A stretch of DNA of 32,112 nt from assembly GCA_002723385.1 (NCBI GenBank), contig PBNY01000076.1:1-32112 (forward strand), in the 5' to 3' direction. Within the stretch, counting starts at the first letter, position 1, and each line of letters opens with the position of its first letter. The notes under the pieces are model-generated. The model made no database searches. It had not been told where the DNA came from and worked only from the letters and a program-made list of their open reading frames with translations. Positions 24,430-31,427 of this stretch are shown here, one piece after another. Both the position numbers and the translations under genes were made by a program. This stretch comes from Oceanospirillaceae bacterium. GTDB lineage: Bacteria; Pseudomonadota; Gammaproteobacteria; Pseudomonadales; Oceanobacteraceae.

Positions 24430-24900
24430 TATGGATATAGACAGAAACTTGAAGATAAAAAGGAAAAGGTGAACATCTGAAGGACAATAAAATATCGGAC
24501 ACCACAAGATTTGTAGTGCCCGATATTATGGAATAAAAATAGGGCAGAAGGCGAAATCTGCCCCTGGACAGTATTTCGTCCAGAAAATATGGAGAGTTAG
24601 TCCGCCGTATGAAACCTTTGACCCGATAGCACTGAAGTCGATTCAAGAAACCGATTTAAAATAAAACGTCCTGAAGACATACCCATTAATCGTTATTGAC
24701 CCAATGCCATTAACTTAATGCTGATTACGGACAAGCTATCTTTAAAAGCTGCTGTATTCAGTCTGATTCGTGTCCCTGCTTCCAGCAGGGACACTATTAA
24801 GTCAATGACATTGGTTATTGACCAACATCAACGGGCTATATTTCAACGCTCAGTGCATTATCGGGTTATGTGGATACCCCAAATTACAGGCAGCACCTGA
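24430..24900. other. Gene-free, hairpin-rich spacer after dmpR
   Basis: About 470 bp between the convergent dmpR and dioxygenase copy 2 genes, with no credible ORF. It holds four separate hairpins: a 17-bp stem with two mismatches at 24491-24527, a terminator at 24542-24563, CTGGAC/GTCCAG at 24564-24583, and a perfect 11-bp stem GTGTCCCTGCT/AGCAGGGACAC at 24770-24794. It is visibly AT-richer than the flanking genes. Confidence 0.7.
24532..24563 (-). terminator. Rho-independent terminator, minus strand
   Basis: A perfect 7-bp stem GGGCAGA (24542-24548) and TCTGCCC (24557-24563). On the minus strand it is followed by TATTTTTATT. It could end transcription of dioxygenase copy 2, although it lies some 340 bp past its stop. 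The 24491-24527 hairpin just beyond may act as a backup. Confidence 0.6.
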
Positions 24901-25836
24901 TCATGTAACGATGGTCAGGAAGGACTCATGCAGTTTACGCTGGGCATAGTCCAGACCGCCGCCCTCACCAAGACCTTCGAACGTCCAGGTAATCACCTCA
25001 TGATCCGGGTAAACAATGTAGCCACCCATGAAGGTTTCGAACCGGTTTCCAGAAGGATCCCATGCGTAAATCGTACCACCGCGCGTTACACCATGACGGG
25101 TAGGACCAATGTCCACCGGCACCTTGTTCATGCTCATGATGTCGGCGGCACGCAGTACGCGATCCCAGCTTTCAATAAAGAACGACACATGGTGCAACTT
25201 GCCCGGCTCAGGATGCTCAACAAAAGCAATGTCATGAACCTTGTTGGAACAGGTCAACCACACCGCCATATTGGCATCGCCTTCTGGCGTCAGAGTGCGC
25301 TCAACCAGTTGGAAATCCAGCACATCCTCAAAGATCTTTTGTACTTCGGCAACATTCGGGCCGTAAAGCAGGCAGTGATCCATACGGACAGGCGCAATGC
25401 CTTTCTCGGCATTGTCGTTCCAGGGAGGCGGGTTTAGATTACCACTGCCATTCCCGACCTTGGTTTTCCGGGAATACAGCTCAATGAAGTGACCTGACGG
25501 CAGCTGGAAACGAACGCGCTCACCGGTTTCGAGCATGTCGCCCGCCGGAATACGTTCGGTACCCAGGCCGTATTCCTGCAAGCGTTTTTCGTAGCTATCC
25601 AGCGTGGCGTCATCCAGCACGCGGAAACCAAAGAAATCGATACCAGCCTGTTCCGCTTCACGCAAAACCACGCTGTTGTGATCCACTTCATCCCAGGCTT
25701 TCAGATAAACGCGGCCCTGATCATCCCGGCCGGTTTCCACCAGTCCCAGAACGTCGCGATAGTGATGAACACCTTCTTCCAGATTCATAACCCGGATCTG
25801 TGCATGACCCGGACGAAGTACACCTGACATTGCCAT
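24901..25836 (-). CDS. Catechol 2,3-dioxygenase, copy 2
   Basis: An extradiol ring-cleavage enzyme of 311 aa. It is exactly the same length as copy 1, aligns without gaps, and shares 235 identical residues by hand count (about 76%). It keeps the iron ligands H154, H215 and E267 and the active-site residues H201, H248 and Y257. The upstream ORF reaches 25965, but the start at 25836 is set by GGGGAG 8 bases before it and by the MAMSGVLRPGH N-terminus, equivalent to that of copy 1. It is divergent from the LysR gene with a 227-bp spacer containing the LysR box, which suggests it is that regulator's target. The substitutions are spread along the chain, mostly conservative, so both copies look functional, perhaps with different substrate preference. 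Confidence 0.93.
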   Translation of the reverse strand: MAMSGVLRPGHAQIRVMNLEEGVHHYRDVLGLVETGRDDQGRVYLKAWDEVDHNSVVLREAEQAGIDFFGFRVLDDATLDSYEKRLQEYGLGTERIPAGDMLETGERVRFQLPSGHFIELYSRKTKVGNGSGNLNPPPWNDNAEKGIAPVRMDHCLLYGPNVAEVQKIFEDVLDFQLVERTLTPEGDANMAVWLTCSNKVHDIAFVEHPEPGKLHHVSFFIESWDRVLRAADIMSMNKVPVDIGPTRHGVTRGGTIYAWDPSGNRFETFMGGYIVYPDHEVITWTFEGLGEGGGLDYAQRKLHESFLTIVT

Positions 25837-25985
25837 AATTGGACTCCCCTTATTATTTTTGCCGTCTAACGGCTTGCGGGTTTTTTTATGTTTACACAGG
25901 CCCGGAGCCCCTGCGTAACGTGAGAATAAGCCCGTCCTCTGACGGTTGGCCTCCTCTTTCTCCATTCAAGTTACCGCCACACTCC

Positions 25986-26004
25986 ATACTCGTCTAATAC
26001 TATT
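25986..26004. promoter_or_regulatory. ATAC-N7-ATAC element upstream of dioxygenase copy 2
   Basis: ATAC at 25986-25989 and 25997-26000 are spaced by 7 bases, a degenerate half of a BenM/CatM-type site. The second half lies in AATACTATT (25996-26004), also found at 17145-17153 upstream of copy 1. It lies 33 bp from the perfect LysR box. Confidence 0.4.
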
Positions 26005-26018
26005 GAACCCGCAGCGTC

Positions 26019-26033
26019 ATACCCATAAAGTAT
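26019..26033. promoter_or_regulatory. LysR box ATAC-N7-GTAT
   Basis: ATAC (26019-26022), 7 bases, GTAT (26030-26033): a perfect T-N11-A dyad identical to the recognised CatM/BenM/CatR binding consensus. It ends 30 bp before the LysR GTG start and is about 183 bp upstream of dioxygenase copy 2. Autoregulation and divergent activation are expected. Confidence 0.75.
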
Positions 26034-26063
26034 CAGGGAAACCCCTGATCGGAGATCATCGCT

Positions 26064-26954
26064 GTGGAACTCAGACAACTGCGCTATTTCATCGTCGTCG
26101 CAGAAGAAGGCAACATTGGCCGGGCCGCTCTCAAACTGCATATCTCCCAGCCTCCCCTGACCCGTCAGATCCAGCAGCTGGAGGAGAGCCTTGGCGTGAA
26201 GCTATTCATCCGAACGCCAAAGGGCGTTGAGCTAACCGAACCAGGCCAGTTGTTCTATGAAGAAGCGACCAACATCCGTTCGCTAATATCCCTGGCCACC
26301 GAGCGTACCCAGCGTGCCAGCCGTGGCGAATTGGGACGTCTGGATGTTGGCATCTTTGGTTCGGCCATTCTGGACACCATTCCCAAATTGCTGCTGGCGT
26401 TCCGTAAAAAGCACCCGGATGTCACCGTAGCCCTGCACACGATGGAAAAAGGCAGCCAGATTGAAGCGCTGCGGCAACGTCGCATCTCGATTGGCTTTAA
26501 CCGCATGCTGGCACCGCTACCCGACATCACGACAGAAGTGATCGATACCGAGAAACTGCGTGTTGCGGTGGGAGAGCACTCCCCACTGGCTTTGAAAGAG
26601 TCCCTGTCGTTCGACATTCTGAAAACCGAGCCGCTGATTGCCTACCCCAATACAGGTCGCCCCAACTTCGTCGACAAGATCATGACGCTATGCCAGGAAC
26701 AAGGTTTTTTGCCCACCATCGCGCAGGAGGTCGGCGACGCCGTGACCGGACTCGCGCTGGTTGCCTCCGGGTTTGGAGTGTGTTTGTTGCCCAGCTCAGC
26801 CACCCGGCTTGGCCTGCCGGGCGTGGTCTACAAGGACTTTCATGACCTGCCTGCCGCTGCCAAGGTGGACTTGAGCTGCGTGTACCTGAAGGATCAGAAA
26901 TCGCCGATCCTGGAATCGTTTCTCGACACCCTGAGGAATACACCGTTGTCATGA
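26064..26954 (+). CDS. LysR-type regulator, CatM/BenM-like
   Basis: A 296-aa LysR-family transcription regulator. The winged HTH is at 1-60 (MELRQLRYFIVVAEEGNIGR, SQPPLTRQIQQLEESLG) and the periplasmic-binding-like effector domain at ~92-290. The N-terminus and the VASGFGVCLLPSSA segment resemble the CatM/BenM/CatR group, whose effectors are muconate or benzoate; catechol-pathway metabolites are plausible effectors here. The start is GTG at 26064, with GGAG 9 bases before it. A perfect ATAC-N7-GTAT box sits upstream. The gene converges on the binding-protein gene. Control of the two catechol dioxygenases is inferred from divergent position and shared motifs. Classic members regulate ortho-cleavage genes, so pairing with meta-cleavage enzymes is slightly unusual. 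Confidence 0.88.
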   Translation: MELRQLRYFIVVAEEGNIGRAALKLHISQPPLTRQIQQLEESLGVKLFIRTPKGVELTEPGQLFYEEATNIRSLISLATERTQRASRGELGRLDVGIFGSAILDTIPKLLLAFRKKHPDVTVALHTMEKGSQIEALRQRRISIGFNRMLAPLPDITTEVIDTEKLRVAVGEHSPLALKESLSFDILKTEPLIAYPNTGRPNFVDKIMTLCQEQGFLPTIAQEVGDAVTGLALVASGFGVCLLPSSATRLGLPGVVYKDFHDLPAAAKVDLSCVYLKDQKSPILESFLDTLRNTPLS

Positions 26955-27002
26955 CGGTACATTCCTCTCAGTGCTGATAGCAGGATCCATGCTGGAAAGG
27001 GC

Positions 27003-28244
27003 TTAAATCCCTTCCCATGCCTTCTGACTGACTTCCTGCGGCGTCAGGGCCACTATCTGCCCGGCAATATTGGACATCACCCGGAAATAGTCTTCCCTCA
27101 ATTCACCCTGTATCACCTGATCACGAGGCTTGCCTTTCACCACGTACACAGACTGCACGCTCAAGTGATCAGATTCTCGCCAGGTCTGCGGATCTTTCGG
27201 CCCGGAATAGGTCTGGCCCGCCAGCTGTTTGGCAACGGTATGGGCACCCAGCTCCCCGGCTTGCTCGACCGCATGCCGGTACTGCATCACGGTGGTATAA
27301 GCGGACGCAGCCGCGGCGGAAGGTTTGGTCTGGTACTGATCAACGTACGCTTCCGTAAAACGCACACCTTCGGCATAGCTGTAATCCCGGGCAACTTGCC
27401 AACTCCAGGGCACCGTGCCAATCACATCCTGAAGCACATTGGCTCCGACCGAACGCGCTACGGTCAGGGTCAGATTGGGTGCAACAATCTGCATGTTTTC
27501 CTTGATCCCCAGCTCATGGGCCACTTGCAGCGCTTTGGCCAAATCATCACCGTATTGCACCAACACCAGCACCTGAGCGCCTTCGGCATCGGCCTGTTGA
27601 TACGCCGACAGGAAGTCCTTGCGTCGAGGGCTCGGGAACCGTGTGACCGATTGGCCATGCTCTTGCTTATCAGCGCTGTTGGTGAATTTACGCAGGATCG
27701 ACTCCGTCATTTCTCCCCAGGGGCTGTCGCTGGAGACGTAAAAAATACGCCGGTTGCGCAGCTGCTGATTCATATAGAACGCCAAAGTCTTGGCGGCCAT
27801 CCAGGAATCATAGGATTCATAAAAGACCGTTGGCCTGCTGATGCGATCAGCCGGTGAGTGAAACAAGGTATCAACGTACAACAGATTGGACCTGGCAGCT
27901 GTCGTGGCAGTGACAACCGGATTCAGTGAACCGCCAAACGCCATGCTGACACCGACCTTGAGCAGCTCCTGAATCTGCTCTTTTTCCTTGCCCTGCCGAC
28001 CGGAACTTCCAACCACCAGCTCCAGTTTGCGATTGAGCAATCCGCCTGCCCGATTGATTTCTTCGATGGCAAGTAATGCACCTCGAGCCTGATCAATACC
28101 CAGGTCCTTGTAGCGACCGGTATTCGGATAGGTTAACCCCAGCTTGATGGTTTCGGCGGCCTTCAGTTCGACACTGACCAGCAGCAACATCAACAGCAGG
28201 CAAGAGCCCGCGGTCCAGGGCGAACGCACGTGGGATGTCTTCAT
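27003..28244 (-). CDS. Periplasmic substrate-binding protein (Peripla_BP_6, LivK-like)
   Basis: A 413-aa secreted ligand-binding protein of the branched-chain amino acid/amide type used by ABC importers. The signal peptide is about residues 1-30 (hydrophobic LLLMLLLVSV). The mature domain starts ETIKLGLTYPNTGRYKDLGIDQARGALLAIEEINRAGGLLNRK-like, the classic first lobe. Homologues in aromatic-degradation clusters bind aromatic acids or phenolics. No ABC permease or ATPase is in the window. It is last in the RND, DUF1302, DUF1329 run but follows a hairpin with a T run, so its expression may be reduced. AGGAGC supports the start. Confidence 0.87.
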   Translation of the reverse strand: MKTSHVRSPWTAGSCLLLMLLLVSVELKAAETIKLGLTYPNTGRYKDLGIDQARGALLAIEEINRAGGLLNRKLELVVGSSGRQGKEKEQIQELLKVGVSMAFGGSLNPVVTATTAARSNLLYVDTLFHSPADRISRPTVFYESYDSWMAAKTLAFYMNQQLRNRRIFYVSSDSPWGEMTESILRKFTNSADKQEHGQSVTRFPSPRRKDFLSAYQQADAEGAQVLVLVQYGDDLAKALQVAHELGIKENMQIVAPNLTLTVARSVGANVLQDVIGTVPWSWQVARDYSYAEGVRFTEAYVDQYQTKPSAAAASAYTTVMQYRHAVEQAGELGAHTVAKQLAGQTYSGPKDPQTWRESDHLSVQSVYVVKGKPRDQVIQGELREDYFRVMSNIAGQIVALTPQEVSQKAWEGI

Positions 28245-28276
28245 TGTTTGCTCCTGTTGTTATTATTTTTGACGAC

Positions 28277-28297
28277 AAAAAAGGCCCGCACGGGGCC
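28277..28297 (-). terminator. Hairpin/attenuator between DUF1329 and binding-protein genes
   Basis: On the minus strand a stem made from GGCCC (28283-28287) and GGGCC (28293-28297) is followed by T6 (28282-28277). It sits 27-47 bp past the DUF1329 stop. It is a short intrinsic terminator that may be only partly effective, lowering expression of the downstream gene. Confidence 0.65.
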
Positions 28298-28323
28298 GGC
28301 CAAGCGAGCACGTCTGCTGGAAT

Positions 28324-29634
28324 CTAGCGTCCGGCGGCACGCAATTGCTGAACAGTGAACTTGGAGGCCGGGCTCAGCTTCGGATCAACAATGCCCTTGA
28401 ACTGGCCAGTGGTGCAGTGGTTAGCCTGGATATCCACCATGGAGAAGGAATCATCAATGGCTACGCCAGTGCCCTTGTTGATGGGCAGGTGATGATCCGG
28501 GTGTGACTGGCCAATGGTCCAACTCTTCCACATCGAACCATTGCGGTCGTAGGTGATGTTACGCGGAATGATAAAGGTCTGGGCATCAATGTAGTGCTCA
28601 CGGCGTCCAACCGGATGATTGGGGTCAACCGGTTCGGACCAAAGCACGTGGGTTTTACGCAACTGCCAGGTGATGTTCGGGAAACAACCGCCCTTGCCCA
28701 CAAAATCAATAAACTGGTAACCATCGTCTTCCTGATGTTCCTTGGCCAGTGGCATGTCGTTGTGGTTGTACATGGGCGACAGCATCCACTGGGTGCCCTT
28801 GTAGGTCCACTTCATGTCACTGATACGGCCGTTATAACCTTCGAAATCCTCGATCATGATATCGGTGCCGAGGAAGGCATCGGTGGTCTGACCGGAAGAC
28901 AGACGGCGCACACGACGCTGGAAACCCAGGTACAGGTAAGCGTTGTCGTTCTTCAAATCGTCCTGGAACTTTTGCACCAGCAGCTGGGTGTTCTTGACGT
29001 CAAAAGGCTCCAGCACCTGCACATAAGTAGCGCGGAACAAGGCCGATGGGTTTGGCTGGATTTCCGGATGCGGATCCTGAGCCGTACGACGAGCGAAGTT
29101 CAGGAAGTTGAAGTTCATCTTGAAGGTACGCTCAACCTTGCCGGATTCCATGTCGCGCATCTTCCAGTAGAACGGCTTGATCGCGGCAGAATCACCCCAG
29201 TTGTAACCAAACTTGTAGTTCCAGGCCAGCTTCTCACCAGCGCGAGGATCATCCAGAGACGGCTCCTGCGGGAATGGGCGACCAGCTCCCGGTGCATCGA
29301 TTTCACCGGTCCTGGCACCCAGTTTGGCCTGACCGGCGAACTGACGCGTCGCCTCGACATAGGATTCGTGCAGATCAAACGATGTGGTCTCACCCACGGT
29401 GATCTCATAGTCACCGCGTTTGATGAACATGTAGGTGGCCGGATCCAGATAGGCCACAAACTGGTCAACGTTACCCGCGTTGATGGCCATCCCAGGCTTG
29501 ATTTCAGCCACGTCCGGGCCACCGTTCTTGTACGGGAAGAAGGATTCCTGAATCACAGATTCCGGTAATGCTGCCTGAGCCGTCAGTGTGACGCCCATCA
29601 GTCCGGCAGCGATGGACAAAAGTTGTTTACGCAT
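28324..29634 (-). CDS. DUF1329 periplasmic protein
   Basis: A 436-aa exported protein of the DUF1329 family (members are usually about 430-460 aa). The signal peptide is residues 1-21 (MRKQLLSIAAGLMGVTLTAQA). The mature protein is soluble, with family features such as YRYKGTQWML-like WTYKGTQWMLSPMYN, RREHYIDAQTF and RNITYDRNGSMWKSW. The family is structurally related to LolA/LolB-type lipid carriers, so a periplasmic shuttle for a hydrophobic molecule is plausible but unproven. It is 21 bp from the DUF1302 gene upstream, clearly the same operon. AGAGGA supports the ATG. DUF1329/DUF1302/RND groups recur in degraders of hydrophobic compounds. Confidence 0.9.
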   Translation of the reverse strand: MRKQLLSIAAGLMGVTLTAQAALPESVIQESFFPYKNGGPDVAEIKPGMAINAGNVDQFVAYLDPATYMFIKRGDYEITVGETTSFDLHESYVEATRQFAGQAKLGARTGEIDAPGAGRPFPQEPSLDDPRAGEKLAWNYKFGYNWGDSAAIKPFYWKMRDMESGKVERTFKMNFNFLNFARRTAQDPHPEIQPNPSALFRATYVQVLEPFDVKNTQLLVQKFQDDLKNDNAYLYLGFQRRVRRLSSGQTTDAFLGTDIMIEDFEGYNGRISDMKWTYKGTQWMLSPMYNHNDMPLAKEHQEDDGYQFIDFVGKGGCFPNITWQLRKTHVLWSEPVDPNHPVGRREHYIDAQTFIIPRNITYDRNGSMWKSWTIGQSHPDHHLPINKGTGVAIDDSFSMVDIQANHCTTGQFKGIVDPKLSPASKFTVQQLRAAGR

Positions 29635-29655
29635 GATGTGTTCCTCTAATAACTG

Positions 29656-31302
29656 TTAGAAGCCGTAACGAATCGTCAGCTGGATTTCGTCTTCCTGATT
29701 GGCTACGCCAATCGGGCCATTGGTGAAACGGGCCAGCGGCTCCCACTGAGGGCTGGTGTCGCCGTTTGCTGCGGCAACCGACCATGGGAATTTCTGCTCG
29801 CCACCTTCCTTGATGTTGAAACCGAAGTTCACCAGCCAGTGATCATCCGGCTGATAGGAAATGGACGGCGCAATCGCAGTGGCTTCTGCTTCCACGTCAT
29901 GAGCGATAACGATCTGCGGGCTAAGACGGTTGTTCATGTACCAGCCCTTGAACAGCAAGGTACCGATCCAGTTGTCCTTGGCTTCCGGCATGTCCTTTTC
30001 GTGATCCTGAATGCTCTGGCCAAAGACCTGGGCCGACAGCAGGAAAGCACTGCGGGAACCCAGTGCCGGGATCATGATGTTCTTGTCCATGCCGACGACG
30101 TAGCGCACCACTGGGGTTTCCTTGTGGCCGTCGGTATCGCGCGGCAGCTCTTCGCCCTCGGTGTAGGCCGACTCCAGACGCCAGGTCGCATCCGTGCCCA
30201 TGTGGTAGTAGTCGATCGAACCACCCACCAGATTGACGCGTGGGAAGTGGATATCAAACACGCCATCTAATGCAGGCAAGCCAGGCACCGCACCAGGGCG
30301 GTAGTGAATAGACGGCAACTGTTGGAAGTAACGAGCCGCGTTTAAAGAAAATGTGGCATCGCCATAAACACCTTCCCACTTAATACCACCCTGGGTGTTT
30401 TGTAGGGTGTACTCTGGCAGTACAACATCATGAATAATGGGGATCAGACTGCCCGCGTAGTCAGGCACCGGAAAGTCTGGTGGGAAGCCAATGTATGAAG
30501 CAAAGAAGCAGCCCGCATCCACCAGCCGATACGCTTGGCCACACGTGCCCATATTGTGTGGACGGAACTTGTCGAAGTTCCACACCATCTGGAAGTTCAT
30601 GTCATCGAAAACGCTGTTGGCGCCCATACGCAATTCCGTAGACAGCATCCACTGCGGAATACGAATGTCTTCCAGCTCATCGAAGATATTGTGGCGTGAG
30701 TAATCCACCGGATTGATGGTATCGAGTACGCGGAACAGGTCAGTCCGGCCCCAGATGATCTGCTGCTTGCCCAGTCGAACCGACAGCTGATCGTCACCGA
30801 TATCGCGCGTGGCATCGATGTAGAACTCGCGGATGAAGTCCATTTCGTCGTTGAAATCCGGGTAACGGATATCGTTGGCGTCTTCATCCATGTAACCGCT
30901 GAGGTTGTTACACAGGCGGTCGTCGTTTTCACACGGAACCGCAACACCCGGCGTCAGTGCCTGGTTGGAAACGTCTTCATTCGGGTGCCAGTTTTCACCG
31001 AGGTATTCGTATTTGGCGTCTTCACCGAACTCCTTGTCGTTCAGATCGTAGACACCGTCGTACGTTGCTCGCAGTACACCGTTAAGGGTCACGTTGTACC
31101 AACCACCACTGGTTTCAATCGGTTTGATCATCTCCAGCTGCACGGTGTTGCGGAACTTGGACAAGCCTACTCCATCGCGATGGTAAGTCGCGTTTTCAGC
31201 AAAACCGCTCCAGTCCGTCGCCTGGACATTGGCAACTGGCGTGAGTGCAGCAGCAACAGCGAACGCCAGCAGCGAGCGTCTGGTGCGAATCTCTTCAGGC
31301 AT
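29656..31302 (-). CDS. DUF1302 outer-membrane protein
   Basis: A 548-aa exported protein of the DUF1302 family. A signal peptide (~1-28, cleavage after VQA) follows a twin-Arg-containing but ordinary basic N-terminus. The mature sequence is made of alternating amphipathic strands with many aromatic residues, and ends in a beta-strand terminating in Phe (EIQLTIRYGF), the usual signature of outer-membrane barrels. Residues ~110-150 have an acidic, Cys-containing insert (CENDDRLCNN). DUF1302 is probably a channel or docking barrel. GGAGG lies 8 bases before the ATG. It is 21 bp upstream of DUF1329 and 125 bp downstream of the RND gene. Confidence 0.9.
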   Translation of the reverse strand: MPEEIRTRRSLLAFAVAAALTPVANVQATDWSGFAENATYHRDGVGLSKFRNTVQLEMIKPIETSGGWYNVTLNGVLRATYDGVYDLNDKEFGEDAKYEYLGENWHPNEDVSNQALTPGVAVPCENDDRLCNNLSGYMDEDANDIRYPDFNDEMDFIREFYIDATRDIGDDQLSVRLGKQQIIWGRTDLFRVLDTINPVDYSRHNIFDELEDIRIPQWMLSTELRMGANSVFDDMNFQMVWNFDKFRPHNMGTCGQAYRLVDAGCFFASYIGFPPDFPVPDYAGSLIPIIHDVVLPEYTLQNTQGGIKWEGVYGDATFSLNAARYFQQLPSIHYRPGAVPGLPALDGVFDIHFPRVNLVGGSIDYYHMGTDATWRLESAYTEGEELPRDTDGHKETPVVRYVVGMDKNIMIPALGSRSAFLLSAQVFGQSIQDHEKDMPEAKDNWIGTLLFKGWYMNNRLSPQIVIAHDVEAEATAIAPSISYQPDDHWLVNFGFNIKEGGEQKFPWSVAAANGDTSPQWEPLARFTNGPIGVANQEDEIQLTIRYGF

Positions 31303-31366
31303 TGGAAACCTCCAGATTATTGTTATTTTCAGGTATCCCGGCTGGTATCAGCCGATCACCCGGTTC

Positions 31367-31406
31367 TGAATCCGGACGGCGCTCTCATGTAACCGCGCCG
31401 GATTCA
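31367..31406. repeat. Hairpin between RND and DUF1302 genes
   Basis: TGAATCCGG (31367-31375) pairs with CCGGATTCA (31398-31406), and CGGCGC/GCGC inner bases extend the stem. There is no T run, so it is more likely an mRNA processing or stabilising structure than a terminator. Confidence 0.5.
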
Positions 31407-31427
31407 GGGTCACTTCGATGTACCTGC

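Noticed and set aside
25861-25887. GCCG-TCTAA-CGGC followed by a T run as a terminator
   Set aside because: The stem is only 4 bp, it is not adjacent to the T run, and it lies in the leader of dioxygenase copy 2 with no plus-strand gene before it.
25837-25965. Longer N-terminus for dioxygenase copy 2 (ORF start 25965)
   Set aside because: The 43-residue extension is absent from copy 1 and from the family, and a strong ribosome site precedes 25836.
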